A stretch of 16,377 nucleotides of DNA, taken from an uncultured Oscillospiraceae bacterium (GTDB taxonomy: Bacteria; Bacillota_A; Clostridia; Oscillospirales; Oscillospiraceae). Positions 1 to 7,173 of this stretch are shown here, piece by piece. The DNA is taken from positions 1-16,377 of the forward strand of contig CALWWO010000001.1 of the NCBI GenBank assembly GCA_944385265.1. Direction: 5' to 3'. Numbering within the stretch: the first letter of the stretch is position 1; each line of letters begins with the position of its first letter. The notes beneath the pieces are model-generated. The model saw only the letters and a program-made list of their open reading frames with translations. It did no database searches and had not been told where the DNA came from. The position numbers were made by a program, and so were the translations under genes.

Positions 1-1436
1 ACGTCTGTCGGGTAGAAATATTCGAGATCTGGCGTTTTTTCCGGCCATCCGAGCGTTGAAAACGGCCAGAGCGCCGACGAAAACCATGTGTCGAGCACGT
101 CGGGATCGCGTTCTATGTTGCTGCTGCCGCATTTTTCGCAGACAGCCGCGTCCTCGCGCGAGACCGTCGTATGCCCGCAGTCGGCGCAGTACCACGCCGG
201 TATCTGATGACCCCACCAGAGCTGGCGCGAGATGCACCAGTCGCGCACGTTGTACATCCAGGTTAGGTATATCTTTGAAAACCTGTCGGGGACAAATTTT
301 ACCTCGCCATCCTCGACAACGCGGATAGCCTCTTTCGCAAGCGGCTGCATTTTTACAAACCACTGGTCGCTCGCTATCGGCTCTACGTCGCTGTGGCAGC
401 GGTAGCATGTCCCAACGTTGTGGGCATGCTCCTCGACCTTTACAAGATATCCGCCCTCCTCAAGGTCCTTTACGATAGCTTTTCTCGCCTCGTAGCGGTC
501 AAGCCCGTTGTACTTCCCGCCGTTTATGATCTTCGCCTCGCCGTCGAGCACTAAAACCTGCTCGAGATTGTGGCGCAGACCGACCTCAAAGTCGTTCGGG
601 TCGTGGCACGGCGTCATCTTTACGCAGCCGGTGCCGAATTCCATATCGACGTACTCGTCCGCGACGATCGGTATCTCGCGGTTTACAAGCGGGAGTATGC
701 ACGTTTTGCCGACGAGATGCGTGTATCTCTTATCGTTCGGATTGACGGCGACGCCGGTATCGCCGAGCATCGTCTCAGGACGTGTTGTCGCGACGATGAC
801 GTCTCCGCTGCCGTCCGACAGCGGATAGCGGATATGCCAGAAGTGACCCGGCTTTTCGGTGTACTCTACCTCAGCGTCGGACAGCGCCGTCGTGCAGTGC
901 GGGCACCAGTTTATTATTCTCTTGCCCTTGTATATGAGTCCTTTTTCGTACAGGTTTACGAAAACCTCGCGCACGGCTGCGGCGCACACCTCGTCCATCG
1001 TAAACCGCTCTCTGTCCCAGTCGCACGAGCAGCCGAGCGTTTTGAGCTGCTCTACTATCCTGTCGCCGAACTTGTTCTTCCAGTCCCACACCTCGTCGAG
1101 GAACTTCTCTCTGCCGAGGTCGAATCTTGTGAGCCCCTCATTTCTAAGCTTTTCCTCGACCTTTATCTGCGTAGCGATACCCGCATGGTCGACCCCCGGC
1201 ACCCAGAGTGCCGAGTACCCCTGCATCCTCTTATACCTGATAAGCACGTCCTGAAGCGTCTCGTCGAACGCATGTCCGAGATGGAGCTGCCCCGTGACGT
1301 TCGGGGGCGGGATGACTATTGTAAACGGCTTCTTTTCCGGGTCGCGCTCGGCGTGGAAATAGCCGCCCTTCATCCACATATCGTATATCTTCTTCTCCAC
1401 CTTTTTGGGGTCGTATGTTTTCGGCAGTTCCTTCAT
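1..1436 (-). CDS. valS: Valine--tRNA ligase (ValRS), N-terminal 478 codons; C-terminal part lies beyond the window
   Basis: Class Ia aminoacyl-tRNA synthetase that charges tRNA-Val with valine in the cytoplasm. The minus-strand reading starts [20 protein letters not shown] and stays open to the window edge. Residues about 43-56 carry the ATP-binding HIGH signature as [14 protein letters not shown]. The editing (CP1) domain follows, with [11 protein letters not shown] and the later [19 protein letters not shown] block, then a Cys-X2-Cys zinc knuckle and [11 protein letters not shown], all typical of ValRS. The KMSKS loop, anticodon-binding domain and C-terminal coiled coil would lie left of position 1 and cannot be seen. 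The ATG at 1434-1436 follows an AGAGAGGAG ribosome binding site. A T-box leader with a GTC specifier immediately upstream independently supports valine rather than isoleucine or leucine. Expression should rise when uncharged tRNA-Val accumulates. Confidence 0.97.
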   Translation of the reverse strand, partial: MKELPKTYDPKKVEKKIYDMWMKGGYFHAERDPEKKPFTIVIPPPNVTGQLHLGHAFDETLQDVLIRYKRMQGYSALWVPGVDHAGIATQIKVEEKLRNEGLTRFDLGREKFLDEVWDWKNKFGDRIVEQLKTLGCSCDWDRERFTMDEVCAAAVREVFVNLYEKGLIYKGKRIINWCPHCTTALSDAEVEYTEKPGHFWHIRYPLSDGSGDVIVATTRPETMLGDTGVAVNPNDKRYTHLVGKTCILPLVNREIPIVADEYVDMEFGTGCVKMTPCHDPNDFEVGLRHNLEQVLVLDGEAKIINGGKYNGLDRYEARKAIVKDLEEGGYLVKVEEHAHNVGTCYRCHSDVEPIASDQWFVKMQPLAKEAIRVVEDGEVKFVPDRFSKIYLTWMYNVRDWCISRQLWWGHQIPAWYCADCGHTTVSREDAAVCEKCGSSNIERDPDVLDTWFSSALWPFSTLGWPEKTPDLEYFYPTD

Positions 1437-1494
1437 CTGTTCTCCTCTCTTTCACTCCCGCGTGATCTAGCGGTCATTTTCACTTTTTGCGTTT

Positions 1495-1532
1495 AAAAAA
1501 GCGCCCTTGAGAGTATCATACTCTCAGGGCGC
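1495..1532 (-). terminator. Intrinsic terminator of the valS T-box
   Basis: Arms GCGCCCTTGAGAGTAT and ATACTCTCAGGGCGC (one bulged base) form a stem of about 15 bp between 1501 and 1532. On the minus strand six T follow (A run at 1495-1500). It is the expression platform of the T-box and is mutually exclusive with the antiterminator built from the T-box sequence. Confidence 0.93.
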
Positions 1533-1769
1533 AGCATAGCGCGGTACCACCTGAGTTCCGAACGCAGTATACCGCCGTCCGGCTCTTTTTTCTCTGTAAC
1601 GGGAGATCCCGTCGCGATCTGCCGCAAGAGGATATACCCCCTACGTTCGACCGTGATGCTCCGGAGCGACCTTCTCCGCCACCGGCGCGAAAGCTTTCAC
1701 CAAAACGCTTTCTCTCTGCGCCGCCGATATGCGGGTACTCCTCTCCATCATCGCTTCTACCTGTATCAA
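1495..1769 (-). promoter_or_regulatory. T-box riboswitch leader of valS (valine specifier GTC)
   Basis: The leader between the valS promoter and its start codon has the usual T-box order on the minus strand. Stem I contains an AGAGA-type bulge, a GGTGAAAGC apical segment and the specifier region GGTCGCTCCGGAGC, whose GTC (1668-1670) is a valine codon. The T-box sequence AGGTGGTACCGCG lies at 1540-1552; its TGG would pair with the CCA end of uncharged tRNA. It is followed by the terminator at 1495-1532. Binding of uncharged tRNA-Val should favour the antiterminator and allow valS transcription. Confidence 0.95.
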
Positions 1770-1775
1770 ATTGAA

Positions 1776-1804
1776 ATTATAAGGCATACGCCGCTTCTTG
1801 TCAA
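1776..1804 (-). promoter_or_regulatory. Sigma-A promoter of valS
   Basis: On the minus strand TTGACA (1799-1804) and TATAAT (1776-1781) are separated by exactly 17 bp, a perfect consensus. Transcription should start near 1769, giving the T-box leader in full. Confidence 0.9.
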
Positions 1805-1813
1805 GGCGTTTCC

Positions 1814-1842
1814 TTGACACGGTTTTTGCCGTTTGCTATAAT
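1814..1842 (+). promoter_or_regulatory. Sigma-A promoter of glnS
   Basis: TTGACA (1814-1819) and TATAAT (1837-1842) are 17 bp apart and the -10 is preceded by TGC, an extended -10. The start site should be near 1849, leaving a leader of about 79 bases. Its -35 faces the valS -35 across only 9 bp. Confidence 0.9.
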
Positions 1843-1927
1843 TATCCTACTATTTATACTATTTTGCACCGATTTGACGCGCTTTTATACGCACTGCGCT
1901 TTGACGTGTATCGAGAGGGAGATTATT

Positions 1928-3610
1928 ATGACCGATGAGGTCCTTATAACAGAAAACGAGCCTAAAAACTTTATACACGCATTTATTGAGGAGGATATCG
2001 CTCCGGGAGGTCGGTTTGAGGGGATGACTGTACACACGCGCTTCCCACCTGAACCGAACGGATATCTGCATATCGGTCACTGCAAGGCGCTGTGTATCGA
2101 TTTCGGATCAGCTGAAAAGTTCGGCGGCATATGCAACCTGCGTATGGACGACACCAACCCCGCAAAAGAGGATACGGAGTATGTCGACGCGATAAAAGAG
2201 GACATACACTGGCTCGGCTTTGACTGGGGCGATCGTTTCTTCTACGGCAGCGATTATTTTGAGAAAACGTATGAGCTCGCCGTCGGTCTTATAAAAAAAG
2301 GTCTTGCATACGTGTGCGACCTGTCGCCGGAGGAGTTTAGGCAGATGCGCGGCGACGTCGGCATACCGGCTGTAAGCCCGTACCGTGACCGACCCATTGA
2401 GGAAAATCTCGACCTGTTCGAGCGCATGAAAAACGGCGAGTTCCCCGAAGGGGCAAAGACGCTGCGCGCAAAGATCGATCTCGCGAGCGGCAACTTCAAC
2501 ATGCGCGACCCGGTTTTGTACCGTATCAGGTATATCGAGCACCACAGGCAGGGCACTAAATGGTGTATCTTCCCGATGTACGATTTCGCGCACCCGATAC
2601 AGGACGCGCTTGAGGGGATAACGCACTCGCTCTGCTCGCTTGAATATGAGGAGCACCGCCCGCTGTACGACTGGGTGATAAACAACACCGACGTGCCTTC
2701 AAAGCCGCGGCAGATAGAGTTCGCGCGGCTGAATATAACAAACACCGTCATGTCAAAGCGCAAGCTGCGCCGCCTTGTCGAGGAGCACTACGTCTCCGGC
2801 TGGGATGACCCGCGCATGACGACGCTGTCCGGGCTTCGCCGCCGTGGGTTTACGCCCGCGTCCATCCGCAATTTCTGCGACCGCATCGGCGTTTCAAAAG
2901 CGCCGTCCGTCGTAGATTACGCGTTTTTGGAGCATTGCCTGCGCGAGGATCTGAACGCTAACGCGCGGCGCGTCATGGCTGTTATCCGCCCCGTGAAGCT
3001 CACGATAACAAACTATCCGGAGGGGATGACAGAGGTTTTTGAAACGGAAAACAATCCTGTCGACGAAAACGCCGGCACGCATCCGGTCACGTTTTCGCGC
3101 TCTCTGTGGATAGAGGCGGACGATTTTATGGAGGAGCCGCCGAAAAAATACAACCGCCTGTACCCGGGAAACGAAGTGCGCCTCAAATCGGCGTATATCG
3201 TAAGATGCACCGGCTGTAAAAAGGACGAAAACGGCGTCGTTACAGAGGTCTTTGCCGAATACGATCCCGATACGCGCGGGGGCACAGCGCCTGATGGGCG
3301 CAAGGTGCGCGGCACAATCCACTGGGTGAACGCGGCAGACTGCGTGGACGCCGAGGTACGCCTTTACTCAAACCTCTTCTCCGACCCCGATCCCGACGCC
3401 GGCGACAAGGATTTTATAGAGTGTTTGAATCCCGACTCTCTCGAGGTGCTCACAGACTGCAAGCTTGAACGCTCGCTTGAGACGGCTGCCGCTCCCGACT
3501 CTTTCCAGTTTATAAGGCTCGGCTACTTCGCCGTGGATAACAAGGACTCGTCGCCTGAGCATTTGGTTTTCAACCGCGCCGTCGCGCTGAAGGACAGCTT
3601 TAAAAAATAG
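1928..3610 (+). CDS. glnS: Glutamine--tRNA ligase (GlnRS)
   Basis: Class Ib synthetase that attaches glutamine directly to tRNA-Gln. The product is 560 residues, close to the 554 of the E. coli enzyme. The HIGH signature is [12 protein letters not shown] (residues 40-51), the KMSKS equivalent is MSKR (275-278), and the middle carries the GlnRS-type [12 protein letters not shown] and [20 protein letters not shown] segments. The two anticodon-binding beta barrels occupy the C-terminal half, ending in [14 protein letters not shown]. The ATG at 1928 is chosen because AGAGGGAGA precedes it at good spacing. The frame is open further upstream to a TTG at 1814, but that TTG is part of the -35 box and upstream residues are not GlnRS-like. 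Many Firmicutes lack GlnRS and make Gln-tRNA by transamidation; the family is known to have spread horizontally. A strong terminator follows. Confidence 0.97.
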   Translation: MTDEVLITENEPKNFIHAFIEEDIAPGGRFEGMTVHTRFPPEPNGYLHIGHCKALCIDFGSAEKFGGICNLRMDDTNPAKEDTEYVDAIKEDIHWLGFDWGDRFFYGSDYFEKTYELAVGLIKKGLAYVCDLSPEEFRQMRGDVGIPAVSPYRDRPIEENLDLFERMKNGEFPEGAKTLRAKIDLASGNFNMRDPVLYRIRYIEHHRQGTKWCIFPMYDFAHPIQDALEGITHSLCSLEYEEHRPLYDWVINNTDVPSKPRQIEFARLNITNTVMSKRKLRRLVEEHYVSGWDDPRMTTLSGLRRRGFTPASIRNFCDRIGVSKAPSVVDYAFLEHCLREDLNANARRVMAVIRPVKLTITNYPEGMTEVFETENNPVDENAGTHPVTFSRSLWIEADDFMEEPPKKYNRLYPGNEVRLKSAYIVRCTGCKKDENGVVTEVFAEYDPDTRGGTAPDGRKVRGTIHWVNAADCVDAEVRLYSNLFSDPDPDAGDKDFIECLNPDSLEVLTDCKLERSLETAAAPDSFQFIRLGYFAVDNKDSSPEHLVFNRAVALKDSFKK

Positions 3611-3748
3611 GATAGTACCGGGCACAAGCCGAGCTGTACAGGGCAATGCCGGTGTGAAACAGGTCACAACGGCAGGCTCTTTCTGTCCGTGACGCATATG
3701 ACGCAAAATAACGGTTGATCCGGAAAGGCAATAACTGCTAAAAAGCAA
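3611..3748 (+). other. Structured 3' untranslated segment of glnS, function unknown
   Basis: No convincing gene. The segment can fold: TGCCGGTG and CACaaCGGCA form a hairpin (about 3649-3678) enclosed by GAGC/GCTC, and CCGT/ACGG closes a second element (about 3694-3716) that holds the direct repeat TGACGCA. It lies between the glnS stop and its terminator. Parts recall a cobalamin riboswitch, but the diagnostic conserved blocks are absent and no gene follows the terminator closely. Confidence 0.3.
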
Positions 3749-3786
3749 ATATCCGCACCCTTTTTATGGGGTGCGGATATTTTTTG
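3749..3786 (+). terminator. Intrinsic terminator of glnS
   Basis: Arms ATATCCGCACCC and GGGTGCGGATAT form a 12-bp stem with loop TTTTTATG, followed by six T. The reverse strand also ends in a T-rich tract, so it may work in both directions. Confidence 0.92.
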
Positions 3787-4005
3787 CGTATTATATTCCA
3801 TGCCGTCAATCTTTCAACGGATTTGAGATCGTCTCCGCGCCTGCCTGCTTTGCGCCCGCCGCCGCTCCGGCTTGTCTTATCATAGCTTTATTTTATATCG
3901 TCCGGAACATCATTACAAGCACCGGCGGCAAAAATATCCGCGCGCCCCATGCGCCGGGCAACTTATATAATAATTTATAGATATTAGCAAAAATTAAAAT
4001 ATATC

Positions 4006-4034
4006 TTTACAATTTATTTAAAATGTTGTATAAT
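4006..4034 (+). promoter_or_regulatory. Sigma-A promoter of the TPM-like surface protein gene
   Basis: TTTACA (4006-4011) and TATAAT (4029-4034) are 17 bp apart in an AT-rich block. Transcription from about 4041 gives a leader of about 178 bases before the GTG start. Confidence 0.8.
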
Positions 4035-4081
4035 GTTGTTATAACAAGTAAAATAAAAATTTTGCTCTAGAGGTGAGATTT

Positions 4082-4144
4082 ATGTTTTTACATCATATGA
4101 AAATTTTAAAAGGCAAATCCACCCCCCCAGTTTTCTGCGGCTGA
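4082..4144 (+). CDS. Possible 20-residue leader peptide
   Basis: An ATG follows the strong ribosome binding site AGAGGTGA at 5-6 bases, about 40 bases after the predicted transcription start, and encodes MFLHHMKILKGKSTPPVFCG before a stop. It contains a run of seven C. No family is recognised. It precedes the start of the surface-protein gene by 74 bases, so it could be a translated leader, a remnant of the original N-terminus, or chance. Support is the promoter and ribosome binding site only. Confidence 0.35.
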   Translation: MFLHHMKILKGKSTPPVFCG

Positions 4145-4218
4145 ATTTTATGTGGTCATGCCGCTTCGCCTTACGAGAGGGTGAGACAGTCTGTAAAAAT
4201 CGGAATGGAGTGATCACT

Positions 4219-5478
4219 GTGAAAATCAAAAAAGTATTTGGGCTTGTCCTGATTGCCGCCATGCTGCTGTCGCTCGCCGCGCCGTGCTTTGCCGCCGGGG
4301 CGGAGGGGGAGGAGCCGTTTGACTCGTTGAGCGGCGTGCTTTTTAGCGGCGCTTCGAGCTTTCCGGAGGAATATCTTGACGATCCCGAATATCAGGGTAT
4401 GGAGGGGGAACCCAATATCCGCTATATCACGCAGGCGTATTCAGCCCCGCTGAAGGCGGCGGCGCAGGAATTTGAATGCGTCACCGGGATACAGATAAAC
4501 TTCATCCTTTTAAACGCGCCGGAATTTGGCGGCACGGCTGAGGAGGATATCGACATTTATATACAAAACGGCGTGATAAGCGGCGGTCGCGTCGCTTCGA
4601 ATCAGATACTTATGCTGTGCACGCTTGACGATCCCGAAGTGGCTTTCCGTGCCGGAGACGGCGTGTACGACGTAATTACAGAGGAGGAGCTTGAAGACGC
4701 AGCCGATGTGATAGCTTCCGCCGACGATGAGCTGTTGAATCAGCGCGTCCTGCGCGGCTTAAAACAGCTTTTCATCTATGCGCTTGACGGCGGGGATATC
4801 GAATATCTGCCGTACTCCCGCGCGGGGGAATACCTGCGCCACCGCGACACGGGCATAAATACGGAGCTCTTTTCAGTCTCGCTGTTCAATGACGAGGATA
4901 TCAGCGGAGCGATGACGAAAAAATCCATCGAGGAAGCTCAGTCGATAAAATACCTGCTCGACAGCATACACGCCTATTCCGGCATCGCCGTCTATATGAC
5001 AGATTCGCTTGACGCTGCAGGCGGCGCGTCGACAGCCGAGGAGGCGGCTGAATTTAATCTTGCGGTGAGCCATGACGACGAGCGCACGGCGGGGAAGCTC
5101 ATGTGCGCAAGCGAGTATAACGGTCTTGCCGTCATATACAACACGGCGACCGGCGAGGGCGCGATCGTAGCCGAGGACGACGTCAAAAACGTTTTGACCG
5201 ATGAAGATATCACGAATATACTTGCCGCGTTCAAGGGCGGCCGCGAAAACGAGTATGACAATGTGCTCGCCGGCACAAAGCAGCTCATAAAATGCGTGTT
5301 CGACGGCGGCGAATTTGAATATCCCGCCGACTCGATCATCGCCGATGTGATGAACGAAAGGGGCGGAGCCGGAGCAGACGTGATACCGATAGCGCTCATA
5401 GGCGGCGCCTTTGTGATCGTGGTCGCCGTTACGGCGTTCGTTATCGTAAAAAATAAGAAAAAGCGGAAAAACGGATAA
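4219..5478 (+). CDS. Membrane-anchored surface protein with two TPM-like (TLP18.3/Psb32/MOLO-1 type) domains
   Basis: Product of 419 residues, probably exported and anchored by its C-terminus. Residues 1-25 are a signal peptide (basic KIKK, hydrophobic core, A-P-C-F-A cleavage region); the cysteine is not in a good lipobox. About 75-190 (from APLKAAAQEFECVTGIQINF) and about 238-362 (from AQSIKYLLDSIHAYSGIAVY) share the pattern helix, TGI/SGI beta strand, long acidic insertion, D-V-[IL]-T-[ED]-E/D-[ED], helix, seen in TPM domains. About 388-410 is a transmembrane helix followed by a KNKKKRKNG tail, so the bulk faces outward. The protein is strongly acidic. The GTG at 4219 is preferred because GGAG precedes it and because the signal peptide then begins correctly; an upstream ATG at 4150 lacks both. 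TPM domains elsewhere are linked to membrane protein quality control or phosphatase activity; here the function is unknown. It stands alone between its own promoter and a shared terminator. Confidence 0.75.
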   Translation: MKIKKVFGLVLIAAMLLSLAAPCFAAGAEGEEPFDSLSGVLFSGASSFPEEYLDDPEYQGMEGEPNIRYITQAYSAPLKAAAQEFECVTGIQINFILLNAPEFGGTAEEDIDIYIQNGVISGGRVASNQILMLCTLDDPEVAFRAGDGVYDVITEEELEDAADVIASADDELLNQRVLRGLKQLFIYALDGGDIEYLPYSRAGEYLRHRDTGINTELFSVSLFNDEDISGAMTKKSIEEAQSIKYLLDSIHAYSGIAVYMTDSLDAAGGASTAEEAAEFNLAVSHDDERTAGKLMCASEYNGLAVIYNTATGEGAIVAEDDVKNVLTDEDITNILAAFKGGRENEYDNVLAGTKQLIKCVFDGGEFEYPADSIIADVMNERGGAGADVIPIALIGGAFVIVVAVTAFVIVKNKKKRKNG

Positions 5479-5705
5479 ATGCGCAGCTTTGCATACGTGT
5501 AAAAGTCGAAAACGCAGCTTTACCATACGGGCAAAGGCTTAAAACGCGGCTTTGCCGCAGGCTGATATCAGCAAAAACGCGCAGATCCGTACAGCGCAGT
5601 AAAATAGCAGGGATATGATTTCGGCGTATTAAAAACAGACGCGCGGCGCGGCTCCGGACGGTAAAAAACGAAAACAGTTATTCTGCGCGCTATACAACGC
5701 TATAC
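5479..5705. repeat. Intergenic stretch with a degenerate tandem repeat of about 32 bp
   Basis: No gene is seen between the surface-protein stop and the terminator. Copies beginning CGCAGCTTT at 5482 and 5513 and CGCGGCTTT at 5545 recur every 31-32 bases and each ends in an A-run (GAAAA, TAAAA, CAAAAA). A fourth, weaker copy may follow. The rest, 5590-5705, holds nothing identifiable. Confidence 0.5.
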
Positions 5706-5740
5706 AAAAAAGGGTTTCGGACGATTCCGAAACCCTTTTT
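5706..5740. terminator. Bidirectional intrinsic terminator
   Basis: Perfect arms AGGGTTTCGGA (5711-5721) and TCCGAAACCCT (5726-5736) with loop CGAT, flanked by an A run on the left and T run on the right. It can end both the plus-strand surface-protein transcript and the convergent minus-strand pnuC transcript. Confidence 0.93.
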
Positions 5741-5814
5741 ACATTTTCTCGCCCCCGCCACGCGATGCGGGAGTGCGCGGATACTGCGGGAAATTTAATT
5801 TTTATGCCTTGCCG

Positions 5815-6543
5815 TTATATTTTCGCAGCCTTTGCCGCCGGCTTCCCGCTTTTTATAGCGGTCTGGCGTTTTTTCATGCGGCTCCAGTTTATAAAGCCGT
5901 ACATATCGTTTACAAAAAACATGACAAAACATATAACCATCGCAAAATACCGTATATCCTCCGCCGTAGCGAGCACCCACAGCACGATCAGCACCAGATC
6001 ATTTGCCGCATACGCAAGTGCGTAAAACGCGCTGCGCCGGAAGGTTAGATACGACGCGAGAAAGCTTGTCGTGACGGATATCGTGCTCGGCACCAGATTT
6101 GCCGTCTCAAAGTAGGCGAGGATATAATAAAATACCCATGTGACTACAGCCGCAAGGCAGCAGGCGAAAATTATCTCCGGCGTCTTCAGGTAATTTACCT
6201 CCACCTCCTGCGCACCCTCCTTAAACGGATGACGCAGCCATGATACGACAGCCATCGCCGCTATCGGCATCGTCATGCACAGATACGTCATCATCTCGCC
6301 GTAGTATCTGAACGTATACGATATCACGGCGTAGGCGAAGCTGAATACGACAGTGAGAAGCTGCCCCAAAACATCGCCCTTAGCCACGAATATCAGCGCC
6401 GTCACGCCGATGAGCGACGCGCACGCCGTCAAAACGTCCGCTCCGCCGGATAAAAGCTGTGACAGCACAATAGCCGCACACGAGAAGAGCCACAGCGACA
6501 GCTCAAATTTTGACAGGTTTTTAAATGATTTTACAGCGTTCAT
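5815..6543 (-). CDS. pnuC: PnuC-family transporter, probably for nicotinamide riboside
   Basis: Integral membrane transporter of 242 residues with about seven hydrophobic segments. The family moves a vitamin precursor into the cell by facilitated diffusion, with trapping by intracellular phosphorylation. The closing motif NDMYGFINW (residues 212-220) followed by a short basic tail (KMKKRQ-like, ending AAKAAKI) is characteristic of PnuC. No thiamine-type (TPP) or riboflavin-type (FMN) riboswitch was recognised in the leader, so nothing argues for the PnuT or RibM subtypes, but substrate is inferred from family only. The ATG at 6541-6543 is chosen because GGAGGAGAAGGA directly precedes it; the frame stays open 14 codons further without a second ribosome binding site. 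It is a single-gene transcript with a promoter at 6663-6691 and a shared terminator at 5706-5740. Confidence 0.88.
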   Translation of the reverse strand: MNAVKSFKNLSKFELSLWLFSCAAIVLSQLLSGGADVLTACASLIGVTALIFVAKGDVLGQLLTVVFSFAYAVISYTFRYYGEMMTYLCMTMPIAAMAVVSWLRHPFKEGAQEVEVNYLKTPEIIFACCLAAVVTWVFYYILAYFETANLVPSTISVTTSFLASYLTFRRSAFYALAYAANDLVLIVLWVLATAEDIRYFAMVICFVMFFVNDMYGFINWSRMKKRQTAIKSGKPAAKAAKI

Positions 6544-6656
6544 TCCTTCTCCTCCGAAAAAAATACGCCCCAAACGCATCTTCAAAGACCTAACGATACG
6601 TTTCGAGCGCAGAAGCGCACGCTACCCGGTGGCAGCGCAAATATCAAGCTTTTCTG
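6544..6656 (-). other. Long pnuC leader, possible structured RNA
   Basis: No gene. On the minus strand GGCAG/CTGCC and GCG-rich arms (about 6588-6652) can pair, and just before the ribosome binding site ATGCG TTTGGGG CGTAT followed by seven T (about 6558-6582) resembles a weak terminator. None of the riboswitch classes I know could be recognised. Confidence 0.3.
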
Positions 6657-6662
6657 CCGGAT

Positions 6663-6691
6663 ATGATACTACATTTTGCAAACACTGTCAA
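6663..6691 (-). promoter_or_regulatory. Sigma-A promoter of pnuC
   Basis: On the minus strand TTGACA (6686-6691) and TATCAT (6663-6668) are 17 bp apart. The start near 6656 gives a leader of about 113 bases. Confidence 0.8.
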
Positions 6692-6734
6692 GCGTGCCCG
6701 CGCTGCAACTCAAGCGCACAACAGCATTTTTGTA

Positions 6735-6763
6735 TTGACAAGGGTACGGAATTGTTGTATACT
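6735..6763 (+). promoter_or_regulatory. Sigma-A promoter of the 43-residue membrane protein gene
   Basis: TTGACA (6735-6740) and TATACT (6758-6763) with 17 bp spacing. The start site should fall near 6770, inside the palindrome at 6764-6785. Confidence 0.85.
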
Positions 6764-6785
6764 TTAGTTAGTTAAAACTAACCAA
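6764..6785. promoter_or_regulatory. 22-bp operator-like palindrome over the start site (DtxR/IdeR-like)
   Basis: Half TTAGTTAGTTA matches the reverse complement of half AAACTAACCAA at 9 of 11 positions. It directly abuts the -10 box and covers the expected transcription start, the classic place for a repressor. The TTAG-TTAG / CTAACC-AA half-sites recall the iron box of DtxR/IdeR regulators, though the arm spacing differs from the 19-bp consensus. The regulator is not in the window. Confidence 0.6.
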
Positions 6786-6825
6786 AGCGCCGTTTGCCTG
6801 CTTTTATGGAACGGAGGTAGATTTT

Positions 6826-6957
6826 ATGGTAAAAGAAATAATTTTTGGCAGCGTTTTTACTGTCCTTGTGCTGACCGGCGTGTTTTTTGTAAGAAGTCAT
6901 CTGAAAAAAATCGCTTTAAAATTCGGCTCTTCCGGAAGAAGCGGCTTTAAGATGTGA
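6826..6957 (+). CDS. 43-residue single-pass membrane protein, unrecognised
   Basis: A short gene with ACGGAGGTAG seven bases before its ATG. The product starts MVKEIIFGSVFTVLVLTGVF, has one hydrophobic segment (about residues 4-22) and a basic C-terminal tail rich in Lys, Arg, Ser and Gly (SHLKKIALKFGSSGRSGFKM), so the tail is probably cytoplasmic. It is the only product of its transcript: a consensus promoter and operator lie upstream and a bidirectional terminator 100 bases downstream. Size and layout resemble FeoB-associated small membrane proteins, but the cysteines of that family are missing. The gene is real on the strength of its expression signals; function is unknown. Confidence 0.7.
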   Translation: MVKEIIFGSVFTVLVLTGVFFVRSHLKKIALKFGSSGRSGFKM

Positions 6958-7049
6958 CGGCTTATGCAGCGGCTTTATTCCGCGTGATATTTTTGATATT
7001 TTCCTTTGTTTTCTCCTTAAAGGCTTAAATATTAACGCTTATATAGCGT

Positions 7050-7084
7050 GAAAAAAATCCTCCGGCGGTGCGGAGGATTTTTTT
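7050..7084. terminator. Bidirectional intrinsic terminator
   Basis: Arms ATCCTCCG (7057-7064) and CGGAGGAT (7071-7078), loop GCGGTG, with seven A before and seven T after. It serves the 43-residue protein gene on the plus strand and the htrA-like gene on the minus strand. Confidence 0.92.
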
Positions 7085-7173
7085 CGTTGTCACTCTATTT
7101 TATCGTCTGTCCAACAGGTCCACGTTATCGCTGTTTTGACGGCACCGGGACATAATATCACGGTCGCCGCACG

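Larger units (their letters stand above)
3787..4218. other. Intergenic stretch: no supported gene up to the leader of the surface-protein gene
   Basis: 3787-3960 is GC-rich without a convincing gene. On the minus strand it can be read as a short basic/Ala-rich peptide (about 3817-3894) preceded in the same frame by a stop and about 22 hydrophobic-looking codons, with no ribosome binding site; at best a decayed small gene. 3961-4050 is very AT-rich and holds a good plus-strand promoter. 4050-4218 is the transcribed leader of the next gene; GCGGC/GCCGC (about 4137-4170) within AAGGC/GCCTT could form a long hairpin in it. Confidence 0.5.

Noticed and set aside
570..1496. A 308-codon plus-strand reading frame
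   Set aside because: It is the antisense of valS; its product is Val/Arg/Leu-rich nonsense, while the minus strand gives an intact ValRS.
1814..1927. N-terminal extension of GlnRS from TTG 1814
   Set aside because: The TTG is the -35 box and the sequence includes the -10; the ATG at 1928 has the ribosome binding site and the family start.
2108..2656. A 182-codon minus-strand frame within glnS
   Set aside because: Shadow of the glnS coding frame; no ribosome binding site and no protein-like features.
3611..3748. Cobalamin riboswitch
   Set aside because: A few blocks look similar, such as GCCGGTGTGAA and GGAAAGGC, but the conserved core does not line up and no transport or B12 gene follows.
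3790..4000. Small gene on the minus strand (about 25 codons, MIRQAGAAAGAKQAG)
   Set aside because: No ribosome binding site and an in-frame stop just upstream; recorded only as a possible remnant.
4873..5526. A 217-codon minus-strand frame opposite the surface-protein gene
   Set aside because: Shadow frame; the plus strand has a signal peptide, anchor and expression signals.
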